This document shows, one piece after another, positions 8,796-19,358 of a DNA stretch of 64,000 nucleotides. The notes below the pieces were generated by a model that worked only from the letters and a program-made list of their open reading frames with translations, ran no database searches and was not told the DNA's origin. Source of the DNA: Acinetobacter sp. UBA3106. Lineage in GTDB: Bacteria; Pseudomonadota; Gammaproteobacteria; Pseudomonadales; Moraxellaceae. A program made the position numbers and the translations under genes. The DNA lies in NCBI GenBank assembly GCA_002365595.1, contig DFAM01000017.1, positions 176,939 to 240,938 on the forward strand. Direction: 5' to 3'. The first letter of the stretch is position 1. Each line of letters opens with the position of its first letter.

Positions 8796-9022
8796 CGTTG
8801 TCCCTAAATTTTATTTTTTGAAACAGTCCTTTTTTTGAATTTTGACTTTAGCAGAATTATCAGAACTCTTATATACTTCACTTTACAATTTTAATGTCTG
8901 TAAAGTCAAAGTTTAAGCTAAACCAGTCCCACAGTTCACCAGAACAAATATCAAAAAATGCTGACTTGCGTTAGAATGTGCCACCAGATTTTTTCACTCC
9001 CCTGCATGTAAGTCGATCGCGT

Positions 9023-11032
9023 ATGAAGCAGCACTTTCCTTTAAAAAACGTTCAACAAGAAAAGCGCATTTATCGCAATCGGGTGTTTATCTCCATCGGG
9101 ATCGTGGCATTCTTTCTGTTGCTGCTTATTGTGCGTTATGCCTATTTGCAAATTGCGCATTTTAATGAGTTTTCAACTGCCTCAGACCAGAACCGTATCC
9201 GGCTGCAACCTTTGGCACCGGCACGCGGCTATATCTATGACCGTAACGGTATTTTGCTGGCAGATAACTATCCCGTCTTTTCCGCAACCATGTCTCGAGC
9301 TGATGTGCAGGACATTGAAGATACTGTAAAGCGTTTAACCCCCATTCTAAGCCTGACCCAAGAAGACATCGACCGTTTTAGCAGTCGTATTAAAACCTCT
9401 AAAAAAACCGAACGCGTATCACTGAAATTAAATTTAAACGAAACCGATATTGCCAGATTTAGCGAAGTCAAATTTCAGTTCCCCGGGGTCAATATTGAAA
9501 CCCAAATGACCCGCTATTATCCGCATGGTGACCTGTTTGCCCATGTGATTGGTTATGTGGGACGTATTAACGACAAAGAATTAAAATCGATTGATAAAGA
9601 TTTATATGCCGGCACCAACCTGATTGGTAAAATCGGGGTGGAGAAATCTTATGAAGATCTGCTGCATGGAATGCCCGGCAATGAATCTGTAGAAGCCGAC
9701 GCTCACGGTAATGTATTACGTAATTTAGGTCGTAAAGAACCGGTACGTGGTAATGACTTATACCTGTCAATTGACTACGGCTTACAGGTTACAGCGACTG
9801 AGCAACTGGCGGGCCGTCGTGGTGCCATTGTGGCGATGAACCCGAAAACAGGGGAAATTCTGGCCCTGGTTTCTAGCCCAAGTTTTAATCCGAATTTATT
9901 TGTGACCGGGATTAGCAGTACTGATTATAGTGCCCTTCGGGACAATCTGGACCAGCCGCTTTATAACCGTGCCGTGCAAGGTGCTTATCCTCCGGGTTCA
10001 ACCATTAAACCCATGTTTGGTTTAGGCGGAATTCATTATGGTTATGTCGATTGGGCTACGGCCATCTCTGACCCCGGTTATTTCACCTTGCCCGGTGATA
10101 GCCACCGCTTCCGTGACCATAAAAAATCCGGTCATGGTGCGGTAAATCTGCATAAAGCCCAGGTGGTATCTTGTGATACTTATTTCTATATCCTGTCTTA
10201 TCGCATGGGTATCGAAAAAATGAATGCCTGGATGCGCCAGTTTGGTTTTAGTGAAAAAACGGGCGTGGATTTACCGAGCGAAAGTACAGGCTTGTATCCA
10301 AACCCAGACTGGAAAATGCGTACCCGTAAAAGCAAATGGCTGAAAGGTGAAACCATTTCGGTGAGTATTGGACAAGGTGCTTTTACTGCCACCCCTTTAC
10401 AACTGGCGATGGCGACTGCGATTACCGCAAATCAAGGTTCGCATATTACCCCGCACGTATTGCGTGAAAGTCACGGTGCCAAACCGTTTCAAATGCATAA
10501 TGCACCGGATGGCAAAATTCAGTTTAATGGCAAACCCGAAGACTGGATTAAAATGCGTGATGCTATGGTGGATGTAATTCAAAGCGGTACCGGTCGCGGT
10601 ATTCGTACCCCCATGTATCAAATCGCAGGAAAAACCGGTACAGCACAGGTTAAAAGTATTGCCCAGGGTAAAAAGTATAACGAGGCCTTATTAACCGAGC
10701 GTCAACTTGACCATGGTTTATTTGTCGGTTTCGCCCCGGCTGAACATCCGGAAATTGCCATTGCGGTTGTTTGGGAAAATGGTAAACACGGTGGTTCAGC
10801 TGCACAATTGGCTAAACCTATTTTTGATTATTGGTTATTGACCCGTAAAAAGAATCCGATCCGCCCGGCAGCTCATCAAATGAGTGGCGGTTTAATGACT
10901 GCGGGGATTAAACCGGGTGAATTGCCAAGTGGTAGCGGTAGCAATATTCAGGCGGATACCACCACGGCAGCGACACTGCAAACTACCCAAGCAGCATCCA
11001 GTGCACAACCCGCAGAAGTTGAAGGTGAATGA
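9023..11032 (+). CDS. mrdA: Penicillin-binding protein 2 (peptidoglycan transpeptidase)
   Basis: PBP2 is the class B transpeptidase of the elongasome that crosslinks side-wall peptidoglycan and partners with RodA. It has a cytoplasmic N-tail, one membrane helix (about residues 20-40), the pedestal domain beginning with RGYIYDRNG, and the transpeptidase domain. Active-site motifs are S326-T-I-K329, S383-C-D385 and K537-T-G. The C-terminus is a Ser/Gly/Thr/Ala-rich tail of about 45 residues. It is 669 residues from the ATG at 9023; an open extension to 8978 is not expected. It is followed 3 bases later by rsmD. No rodA is adjacent. Confidence 0.95.
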   Translation: MKQHFPLKNVQQEKRIYRNRVFISIGIVAFFLLLLIVRYAYLQIAHFNEFSTASDQNRIRLQPLAPARGYIYDRNGILLADNYPVFSATMSRADVQDIEDTVKRLTPILSLTQEDIDRFSSRIKTSKKTERVSLKLNLNETDIARFSEVKFQFPGVNIETQMTRYYPHGDLFAHVIGYVGRINDKELKSIDKDLYAGTNLIGKIGVEKSYEDLLHGMPGNESVEADAHGNVLRNLGRKEPVRGNDLYLSIDYGLQVTATEQLAGRRGAIVAMNPKTGEILALVSSPSFNPNLFVTGISSTDYSALRDNLDQPLYNRAVQGAYPPGSTIKPMFGLGGIHYGYVDWATAISDPGYFTLPGDSHRFRDHKKSGHGAVNLHKAQVVSCDTYFYILSYRMGIEKMNAWMRQFGFSEKTGVDLPSESTGLYPNPDWKMRTRKSKWLKGETISVSIGQGAFTATPLQLAMATAITANQGSHITPHVLRESHGAKPFQMHNAPDGKIQFNGKPEDWIKMRDAMVDVIQSGTGRGIRTPMYQIAGKTGTAQVKSIAQGKKYNEALLTERQLDHGLFVGFAPAEHPEIAIAVVWENGKHGGSAAQLAKPIFDYWLLTRKKNPIRPAAHQMSGGLMTAGIKPGELPSGSGSNIQADTTTAATLQTTQAASSAQPAEVEGE

Positions 11033-11035
11033 TCT

Positions 11036-11593
11036 ATGAAAAATCAACTCCGTATTATTGGCGGTGAATGGAAACGCCGTCAGCTTCCTTTTGCCAGTAT
11101 TGAAGGCTTGCGTCCTACACCCGACCGTGTCCGTGAAACTTTATTTAACTGGCTGATGTGGGATATTCAAAATGCACAGGTTCTCGATATCTGCGCCGGC
11201 TCAGGGGCCTTAAGTTTTGAAGCTTTATCACGTGGTGCAGCGCAGGTGGTGATGATTGAACCGAATCGTGCACAAGCTGCTTTTTTAACGGATAATTTGC
11301 AGTTGCTGAAAGTGACCAGTCAACACGCCAAATTAAAAGTAGCCACAGCACAGCAGACTTTACCCAGCCTGAAACAATCCTTTGATCTGGTGTTTCTAGA
11401 TCCACCTTATAGTTTAGATTTGTGGGAAGAACTGGCTCAGCTTGCCGACCCGCTCATTAAAGATCAGGCATTTATTTATGTGGAAGCTGATCGTGAATTA
11501 ACTCAGCTTAAACTTCCTGCTTCCTGGCAGCAGGTTAAACAAAGCAAGGCAGGCACCGTCCGTGCAGGGTTGTATCAAAAGAACGCACCCTAA
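11036..11593 (+). CDS. rsmD: 16S rRNA (guanine-966 N2)-methyltransferase RsmD
   Basis: RsmD methylates G966 of 16S rRNA in the 30S subunit. It is 185 residues. The family N-terminus (LRIIGGEWKRR, then LRPTPDRVRETLFNWL) is clear. The SAM-binding motif is DICAGSGALSFEALSRGA, and the catalytic motif is FLDPPY near residue 120. It begins 3 bases after the mrdA stop, so the two are probably cotranscribed, and it ends at a strong terminator. Confidence 0.95.
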   Translation: MKNQLRIIGGEWKRRQLPFASIEGLRPTPDRVRETLFNWLMWDIQNAQVLDICAGSGALSFEALSRGAAQVVMIEPNRAQAAFLTDNLQLLKVTSQHAKLKVATAQQTLPSLKQSFDLVFLDPPYSLDLWEELAQLADPLIKDQAFIYVEADRELTQLKLPASWQQVKQSKAGTVRAGLYQKNAP

Positions 11594-11601
11594 TCTACAA
11601 T

Positions 11602-11632
11602 AAAAAAGGATTCCTGAATGGAATCCTTTTTT
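11602..11632 (+). terminator. Terminator after rsmD
   Basis: AAAAAAGGATTCC pairs with GGAATCCTTTTTT around a TGAAT loop, directly after the rsmD stop. The symmetric A and T runs would also work for transcripts arriving from the right. Confidence 0.9.
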
Positions 11633-11674
11633 GTCAAATGTAGTCTGCCTGTTTAAGCTCAGGCTATAAAGCTG

Positions 11675-11875
11675 TTAGCGGTTATAATGTCTATCCCGAT
11701 CGGTTCTGTCATGATTCCAGTCCGGACGGTCTCTATTGTCCCAGTCTCGGTCACCATGGTGTCGATCATAGTGTCCATTGCCATCTCGATGACCATAATC
11801 GTCATCATAAGGATCAAGGACACAGCCGGTTAATGACACTGCCAATACAGAAAGTAAGATCACTTTTTTCATCAT
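11675..11875 (-). CDS. Small Asp/His/Arg-rich lipoprotein, hypothetical
   Basis: A 66-residue protein: signal peptide with a lipobox (SLTGC, Cys about 18), then a tail made almost wholly of Asp, His, Arg, Asn and Tyr. Such a tail could bind divalent metal, but that is inference only. Two adjacent ATGs (11875 and 11872) follow AAGGTGAGG, which decides the start; a longer open frame to 11968 would bury the signal peptide. It stands alone between rsmD and a permease gene. Confidence 0.65.
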   Translation of the reverse strand: MMKKVILLSVLAVSLTGCVLDPYDDDYGHRDGNGHYDRHHGDRDWDNRDRPDWNHDRTDRDRHYNR

Positions 11876-12118
11876 ATTCCTCACCTTTTTACTGCATACA
11901 TCTAGTATTAAATGATTTAATGAAGAGCGATGGGATTCCGTGTTGAATTCTTGTAGTGATTTATTCATTTTTTATGCATGAGCTAAATTGCCTCACTAAA
12001 TGTTGAAGTGGGTTTTATACAAAGTTCTCCTTTTATTTGCAGAAATATTGCTAACTATAAGCTTGGCTTTTTGACGTATCTTTTGAATACTACTGACTTT
12101 TCATCTGTACCTATCGCT

Positions 12119-12853
12119 ATGACTTGGTTGTTATTTATTCTTGGTGCAATGGTCGCAGGTTTTGTACAGGGACTGACCGGCTTTGCCTTTGCCCTGATTG
12201 CCATGTCATTCTGGGTGTGGGCCTTGCCCCCGCAAATTGCTGCACCCTTGGTGGTCTTTGCTTCGGTATGGAGCCATATCATTTCATTATCCAATGAACA
12301 AAAGCATCCTCATCTGCATAAAACTCTGGTGTTGCCTTATTTAATTGCCGGTCTCATTGGCGTACCTTTAGGCACATATTTGCTGCATATTATTCAACCT
12401 GAAACCTTTAAAGTCGTTCTAGGCATTTTTTTGGTATTGTGGTGCCCAGTGATGTTTTTCAATCCGGCATTTCCCCGCTTACAGCAATCTGGAAAACTGG
12501 CTGATAGCCTGATTGGATTTATCGGCGGGATTTTGGGTGGTTTAGGCGGATTTTGCGGTTCATTGCCCTCTGCCTGGGTCATGCTGAAAAATCTGTCCAA
12601 ACAGCAACAACGTTACATTTTACGACATTTTAATTTTGGCATTCAGCTGTTTACGCTGCTGACCTATTTACTGCAAGGTACGCTTGACATCCAGCTCTGG
12701 CCTTATATTGTTATCCTGCTGATCAGCGTCAGTTTTCCCGCAATTTTAGGGGCAAAATTATTTTATAACATTTCGGAAAAACAGTTTAAGCACACTGTTT
12801 TAAGCCTTTTATTTGCTTCGGGCTGCTTCCTGGTTTTCAATACACTGCTGTAA
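12119..12853 (+). CDS. TauE/SafE (TSUP) family permease
   Basis: A 244-residue polytopic membrane protein of the TSUP family, whose members export sulfite, sulfoacetate or similar organic anions. It has about eight hydrophobic segments in two TauE repeats. The first repeat begins with GAMVAGFVQGLTGFAFAL and the second with the glycine-rich GGILGGLGGFCGSLPS, both typical. I chose the ATG at 12119, where the first helix begins; the frame extends to 12008 but adds a non-membrane tail. The substrate cannot be told and the gene has no operon partner. Confidence 0.8.
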   Translation: MTWLLFILGAMVAGFVQGLTGFAFALIAMSFWVWALPPQIAAPLVVFASVWSHIISLSNEQKHPHLHKTLVLPYLIAGLIGVPLGTYLLHIIQPETFKVVLGIFLVLWCPVMFFNPAFPRLQQSGKLADSLIGFIGGILGGLGGFCGSLPSAWVMLKNLSKQQQRYILRHFNFGIQLFTLLTYLLQGTLDIQLWPYIVILLISVSFPAILGAKLFYNISEKQFKHTVLSLLFASGCFLVFNTLL

Positions 12854-13042
12854 GAACTAATTCTTGCCGAAAAAAATTAATTGCATATGTTGAGATATTG
12901 CAGTGTTATTTATCTATAACCACATATCAAAAGGACGATTAGTCTCATTTAAACAAAAAACGCCCAATCAGCCAGGCTGAGCAAATTTATCGGCAGGAAA
13001 ACTTTATACAATAACTTAACCCCATCATTAATTTTCCCAGAA

Positions 13043-13372
13043 ATGAAAACCTTGATTTTATTAGCAGGAATGATTTTTCTCTCTGGCTGCTCGCTCAGTA
13101 CTTCGCGTGAGATTAAACATGCGGAAAAAATGCTTGCAGATTTTCAGTGCAATAAAATTGAAAGTGCCCAAATGGCGCATAGTTCGATCACCTCTTATCA
13201 TGAACAGGCGCTTGCTTCTAGCCGCCAAAAAGCCGAATCCTATGTGCAAAGCTATAAAGATGGGGACGAGTTATTTAATCTGCCATTAACAGAAGTAATC
13301 GAGGAACAATATTATATTTATCAGGAAGCATGCCAACATTTAGGCGGAATTCATCCAGCACAGAACCCCTAG
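13043..13372 (+). CDS. Small lipoprotein, hypothetical
   Basis: A 109-residue protein with a short signal peptide and lipobox (LSGC, Cys 16). The mature part is alpha-helical and charged, with two further cysteines (in FQCNK and EACQH) that could form a disulfide. No family is recognised. It stands alone: the TSUP gene ends about 190 bp upstream and the acyltransferase gene converges from the right. The Shine-Dalgarno before the ATG is weak. Confidence 0.55.
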   Translation: MKTLILLAGMIFLSGCSLSTSREIKHAEKMLADFQCNKIESAQMAHSSITSYHEQALASSRQKAESYVQSYKDGDELFNLPLTEVIEEQYYIYQEACQHLGGIHPAQNP

Positions 13373-13499
13373 TTCCTTCAGGCGAAGGTGAGTTCCATGC
13401 TGAATGATCAATCATCTGCAGCAAGCTAAGATGTTGCCATTACGCGCTCTTAGCTTTACTTAAAGACTCGACAGAAAAACCCTGTATTTGTAGTGATGT

Positions 13500-14081
13500 T
13501 TAAGGGTAATAACGTTTATCTACACTAAACTGTTCTGGAAATTTGGCATGAATTTGTGCATAAAAAGCCATGATTTCAGCCATATCTTTCTCATAATCGC
13601 CAGTAGGATAAACAATTTTACCTACCCCGGTTTTCTTCTTGGCATAATCCATATAAGCCAATGCAATGGGCACGCCTGCATTGATTGCCACATGGTAGAA
13701 ACCGGTTTTCCATTGTTCCTGTTTGGCACGCGTGGCTTCCGGTGTAACCAGCATCACCAGTTTTGGATGAGTCTTGAATAAATCCGCCATTACTTGAACC
13801 ATACTAGGACGTGGCTCACCTTCCTTTTTCGCTGTCCGGTCAATCCCGATTCCACCCATTGCCCGTACAAATGGACCAAATGGAAATTTCATATAGCTGT
13901 CTTTAATGGTTAAACGAACATTCACCCCTAATGCCTTGAGTGCCAGACGTGCGTATAAGGCATCCCAGTTGCTGGTGTGCGGTGCAGCAATCATCACACA
14001 TTGATCTAAATCAAGTGCCCAATGATTATCGATTTCCCAGCCCATCATTTTTAAACTTTGTTCAGCTAATTTCTCAAACAC
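13500..14081 (-). CDS. PlsC-like lysophospholipid acyltransferase family protein
   Basis: A 193-residue member of the glycerolipid acyltransferase fold. The H-X4-D catalytic motif appears as HTSNWD near residue 35, the substrate-binding GGIGIDR near residue 75, and the PEATR motif near 113. There is no convincing membrane helix, so it is probably peripheral. It is shorter than PlsC (about 245). The likely reaction is acyl transfer to a lysophospholipid or related acceptor, but the acceptor cannot be named. The start is GTG at 14081; an ATG at 14048 is possible but would drop a conserved-looking helix. Confidence 0.75.
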   Translation of the reverse strand: MFEKLAEQSLKMMGWEIDNHWALDLDQCVMIAAPHTSNWDALYARLALKALGVNVRLTIKDSYMKFPFGPFVRAMGGIGIDRTAKKEGEPRPSMVQVMADLFKTHPKLVMLVTPEATRAKQEQWKTGFYHVAINAGVPIALAYMDYAKKKTGVGKIVYPTGDYEKDMAEIMAFYAQIHAKFPEQFSVDKRYYP

Positions 14082-14381
14082 TTACCACACCACCACTTAA
14101 TCAAGTGCGCAGAGTTTAACAACGTGATTAAAATATGAAAGTGCAATATGAGCATTAAATAACCAGTTAATATATAAATGTATAGCTTTGCAGGTTTAAA
14201 GAAAAAAGTTGAAATTTGCCGTTTTATTTATACCAAAATTTTCTTAGGGTGATCTCCAATTTTCATTACAGATTAAAATCCATACAAACCAGAAATCACA
14301 AAGGCATAACAAGATGAATATTTAATCAATTTGCATTTTTATATAGTTTTTAAAGTTGTACCAGCCAAAAGGAACAATGTC
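14082..14381. other. AT-rich divergent intergenic region
   Basis: About 300 bp between the acyltransferase gene and the NlpE-like gene, which point away from each other. I see only AT-rich sequence suited to two promoters, with no clear palindrome or RNA gene. Confidence 0.4.
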
Positions 14382-14876
14382 ATGAAAAAAATAATATTCA
14401 TCCTGTCACTGAGTAGCTTAGCCTTAATTGGATGTAACAAACCCAATACCGATACTCATGAAAGCAATACAGCACCTGACCGCCCCATGACTCAAACCAC
14501 TACCCCATCAGCTGCCCCATCTCAAACCGCTGCTCCTACAAACGATACTGCTGAAACATCACTGGATTGGCCAGGTGAATATAAAGGCGTCCTACCCTGC
14601 GCTGACTGCGAAGGTATTGAAACCGAACTGGAATTAAAAGCAGATAAAACCTATGAATTGACCCAAGAATATTTGGGTAAGGGAAAAAACAAGGAGTCCA
14701 AGGTAAAAGGCTCTTTTAGTTTTGATCCGAATAATCCTTCCATGATTAGCCTGGACCAAGCAGGAGAAAATCGTAAATTCTTTATTGGCGAAAATTTTAT
14801 TCAGGTACGTGATCCACGTTCAGGAAAAGTAATTGATTCCAAAATGAATGACAAATTGCAAAAAGATATGAATTAA
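14382..14876 (+). CDS. NlpE-like copper-resistance/stress lipoprotein
   Basis: A 164-residue lipoprotein. The lipobox is LIGC (Cys about 18), followed by a Thr/Pro/Ala-rich linker (about 20-60). The C-terminal domain starts at DWPGEYKGVLPCADCEGI, matching the NlpE N-terminal barrel with its CxxC pair. In E. coli, NlpE reports envelope and copper stress to Cpx. This protein lacks the second NlpE domain, so signalling by the same route is not assured. The ATG at 14382 has AAAAGGA eight bases upstream; an upstream in-frame ATG at 14331 has no such site. Confidence 0.8.
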   Translation: MKKIIFILSLSSLALIGCNKPNTDTHESNTAPDRPMTQTTTPSAAPSQTAAPTNDTAETSLDWPGEYKGVLPCADCEGIETELELKADKTYELTQEYLGKGKNKESKVKGSFSFDPNNPSMISLDQAGENRKFFIGENFIQVRDPRSGKVIDSKMNDKLQKDMN

Positions 14877-14900
14877 TTTTTTATTAAAATCTCGACCTGC

Positions 14901-14940
14901 ATGCAATTAAAAAACCTGGAAAATGGCGATTTAATTGCAT
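14901..14940 (+). repeat. Inverted repeat after the NlpE-like gene, possible terminator
   Basis: ATGCAATTAAA (14901-14911) and TTTAATTGCAT (14930-14940) are exact reverse complements around an 18-base loop, followed by CTTTTCT. It may act as a weak AT-rich terminator. Confidence 0.45.
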
Positions 14941-15084
14941 CTTTTCTGTAGTTCTTATGACACCGTATAAATAGAAAAATATTTCATCACCTGAGACTTT
15001 AGCGCCCCTAAGGCTAGGATTGTAGTTAAAAATATTCTTATTTTAAGCGTCGGCACCAAGATCAACTTTTCTTATTATTTACTT

Positions 15085-16242
15085 TTAACCTGCATACTCA
15101 AAATCGATGCTTACTCCCATAAGTTTGTACAAAAATTCTGCTTGGGATTTACACTGCATTTTTGCATAGATATTTTTTAGCCAGGTTCGTACAGAACTTA
15201 GAGCCAATTGGTAATGTGCAGCAATTTTTTCCAAATTACAGCCATTAATAAATAGTTCACACAGTTCAAATTCCCGGTGGGATAGACCATAGATTTGTTT
15301 GAGATAAGCTGAAGCCAGCTTATATTTCTGTTCGGTTTCGGTAATAAATAGCATGGCATATGGCTTAAAAGGATCTTTTAAATCGGTAAAATGTCGCGGA
15401 CTGCTAAAAGGGGCAATGGTTAACATAAATTTTTGTCCATGCTGATCTTCCAGCGCCAACACTCCGCCTACCTGTTTTTTCGCGTAATTAGCTTCTGGCC
15501 TGATACTTGATATTAAGTGTTCTAAATCTGATTGATAGACCTTGCTTACATTAAGCTGGTTATTTTGATCAAGTTCGAATAGCTTGGATTGTTCGAAAAA
15601 ATACTGTGCTTTCTGATTGTGATAATACAATTCCCGATTCATATCGATGAGTAAAATACCTGTTTTAATTGCACTGAGAATTCGATACAAATACTTGTTT
15701 TTGAGTCGAACTAAAGTCAATTGTTTGTGAATCTGCAAGGCTCTACGCAAATGCACACCCAATCTTTTTAGAATATCCAATTCATACTGACTAAAGGGTT
15801 GATCCTGTTTTCCGCGATGAATCCCCAATACTGACCATTGATGATCGCCATGCTCTAGCAATAGGTTGGCAATAAAACCCACCCCAGTCGCTTTTAAACA
15901 TTTTTCATAAAATACAGCTTCATCTGTGGCAAAGATGTGAGCATATTGCGCTAGATTCTGACTCGATACATTTCCAACACCCAATTGCAGCCAAAATGGC
16001 AAATGTAACTTTTGACTTATTATTCTTATTTTTTCCTGCTGATAGGTTTCCAAACTGCCTAGCGGAATATTGTACGTATGAACAAAGTTATAGGGAGGGT
16101 TTAATTGGTCCAAGGCAGTAAAAATAGCTGCCTGACCTTGAGTATATTGAACAATTTGCTGAATCACTTTAGGCCATAAGCTGGCATTTAAGGCAGCATC
16201 ATAAATTTGTTCAATAATTATATTTTCCAGCTCCTCTTGCAT
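15085..16242 (-). CDS. LuxR-type HTH transcriptional regulator
   Basis: A 385-residue regulator. The C-terminal 65 residues form a LuxR/GerE helix-turn-helix: LSHREFELCELFINGCNLEK then SSVRTWLKNIYAKM. The N-terminal 200 residues look like a GAF/PAS-type sensory module, and the middle (about 200-300) also resembles a PAS fold. There is no acyl-homoserine-lactone signature and no phosphoacceptor domain, so the signal is unknown. It is transcribed away from groEL, in the same direction but beyond the groEL terminator. A start at ATG 16242 is chosen; an upstream TTG abuts the AAGG site and is unlikely. Confidence 0.75.
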   Translation of the reverse strand: MQEELENIIIEQIYDAALNASLWPKVIQQIVQYTQGQAAIFTALDQLNPPYNFVHTYNIPLGSLETYQQEKIRIISQKLHLPFWLQLGVGNVSSQNLAQYAHIFATDEAVFYEKCLKATGVGFIANLLLEHGDHQWSVLGIHRGKQDQPFSQYELDILKRLGVHLRRALQIHKQLTLVRLKNKYLYRILSAIKTGILLIDMNRELYYHNQKAQYFFEQSKLFELDQNNQLNVSKVYQSDLEHLISSIRPEANYAKKQVGGVLALEDQHGQKFMLTIAPFSSPRHFTDLKDPFKPYAMLFITETEQKYKLASAYLKQIYGLSHREFELCELFINGCNLEKIAAHYQLALSSVRTWLKNIYAKMQCKSQAEFLYKLMGVSIDFEYAG

Positions 16243-16350
16243 TGATTTTGCCAACCTTAAACAGATAAGAACTATTGGTTATAGATAATTAGAATAGAGA
16301 ATTGAGGTGATTAGTCAAACAAAGGATATTAATAATATGAATAGGAATTT

Positions 16351-16385
16351 AAAAAAAATCCCCGCAAAAAGCGGGGATTTTTTTA
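16351..16385 (-). terminator. groEL terminator
   Basis: ATCCCCGC / GCGGGGAT with an AAAAA loop, flanked by A and T runs, lies 21 bases after the groEL stop on the minus strand. Confidence 0.92.
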
Positions 16386-16405
16386 AGATCTGAGACCTGT
16401 ATGAA

Positions 16406-18040
<1,635 letters not shown>

Positions 18041-18111
18041 GATTTACTCCAAATATTTTTAATTTTCAAGAATCTATATAAAGAATCAGGTCTGAATTTT
18101 CTGGCTCAGAA

Positions 18112-18402
18112 TTAAGCTTCAAGCACAGCTAAAATGTCAGACTCTTTCATAATAAGAAGTTCTTCACCGTCTACTTTCACAGTTGTACCTGCATAAGTAC
18201 CGAACAATACTTTGTCGCCAACTTTTACGTCTAACGCACGTACACCGTTATCAGTGATTTGACCATTACCTACTGCAATGATTTCACCTTGAGCAGGTTT
18301 CTCAGCAGCAGAACCTGGAAGTAAAATACCGCCAGCAGTTTTAGTTTCTTCTTCAACGCGACGAATAACTACGCGATCATGTAATGGACGAATGTTGCTC
18401 AT
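18112..18402 (-). CDS. groS: Co-chaperonin GroES (10 kDa)
   Basis: GroES caps the GroEL chamber. It is 96 residues, starting MSNIRPLHDRVVIRR. The mobile loop is TKTAGGILLPGSA, and the roof loop is near residue 50. The reading frame is open back to 18519, but the ATG at 18402 has GGAG upstream and matches the family N-terminus exactly. First gene of the groES-groEL operon. Confidence 0.98.
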   Translation of the reverse strand: MSNIRPLHDRVVIRRVEEETKTAGGILLPGSAAEKPAQGEIIAVGNGQITDNGVRALDVKVGDKVLFGTYAGTTVKVDGEELLIMKESDILAVLEA

Positions 18403-18494
18403 TGGAAACTCCATCAGACTAAGTCTTTTATAGTGAAGTAATGATGACTTTGTTATTCCCTCGGTCATCATCAAATAATTTCGATGACACTTTT

Positions 18495-18520
18495 GTGGGG
18501 ATGGAAAAAAACGCTTCAAG
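18495..18520 (-). promoter_or_regulatory. Sigma-32 (RpoH) heat-shock promoter of groES-groEL
   Basis: On the minus strand, CTTGAA (18520-18515) is followed after 14 bases by CCCCAC (18500-18495). This fits the RpoH consensus CTTGAA-N13/15-CCCCAT, with the extra upstream C-run (CCCCTTGAA). It lies about 93-118 bases before the groES start. No CIRCE palindrome is present, as expected in gammaproteobacteria. Confidence 0.85.
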
Positions 18521-18584
18521 GGGCAAGCAAAAAAAAAGTCCTGTTTTTTGTATTTTTTTTATTCAACTATACGTCTTTCTTCAT

Positions 18585-19358
18585 TTAATCAGCATTTTCT
18601 TCTTTTAATACAAATTCTTTTTGCTGACGATTAAAATAATAATGTTCTACATCGGCATTGCCATAGATCAGATTAAAACTGTTGGGTAAGCCACGATGTA
18701 AGCGGTAAGAAATTGCTGTTCCTGCATGAATGTCCAGCACAGGATGGGCTGCCCCCAAGTGATAAATCTGGTTCAGGTCATATACGGCCGATTGATGCAG
18801 ATGACCATGCAACAGGCCGTTTAAACCACTCTGACTCCAGGATTCTAAAGCCATACGTCCCAGCATTGGACAATCCTTGATGCCATGTGCATTATTCGGA
18901 GGCGTATAAAATGGCTGGTGCGCAACGATAAGTTTGATTTTATCCTTAGGCGCCATCATCAGCCTTTGATCAATTTGCTGAATTTGCTCCAGGGAAATGT
19001 GTCCTCGGGTATGATAACGCCGCCTTATACTATTCACGCCAATCAGATAAAAATGCGCAGTTTCCAATACGGTTTCCATATGACCGAAGAAAATTTTATA
19101 GCGGGTAAAAGGACTAAATATCCGGTTCCAGACATGATACAGCGGAATATCATGATTCCCCGGCACCACCAGATAAGGCAGGTTTAAACTTTCCAGAAAC
19201 TGTTTGCAATCATAAAACTGCGTATAACGGGCGCGTTGAGTTAAATCCCCACTTACAACTACAGCCTCCAAAGGATGTTGCTGACAAAATAAACGGATTG
19301 CAGCCATGCAGGCCGGTTTTTCCGTACCAAAATGCAAATCAGACAGATGTAGAATCAT
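18585..19358 (-). CDS. Calcineurin-like metallophosphoesterase
   Basis: A 257-residue enzyme with all metal-binding blocks of the metallophosphatase fold: LSDLHFG (residue 4 on), SGDLTQ near 38, PGNHDIP near 67, VAHQPF near 145 and GHLHQS near 180. It resembles CpdA-type or UDP-diacylglucosamine-type hydrolases, but I cannot tell which. It overlaps the upstream lipid kinase gene by 20 bp, so the two are probably cotranslated; the pairing hints at a role in lipid or phosphodiester metabolism. Confidence 0.82.
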   Translation of the reverse strand: MILHLSDLHFGTEKPACMAAIRLFCQQHPLEAVVVSGDLTQRARYTQFYDCKQFLESLNLPYLVVPGNHDIPLYHVWNRIFSPFTRYKIFFGHMETVLETAHFYLIGVNSIRRRYHTRGHISLEQIQQIDQRLMMAPKDKIKLIVAHQPFYTPPNNAHGIKDCPMLGRMALESWSQSGLNGLLHGHLHQSAVYDLNQIYHLGAAHPVLDIHAGTAISYRLHRGLPNSFNLIYGNADVEHYYFNRQQKEFVLKEENAD

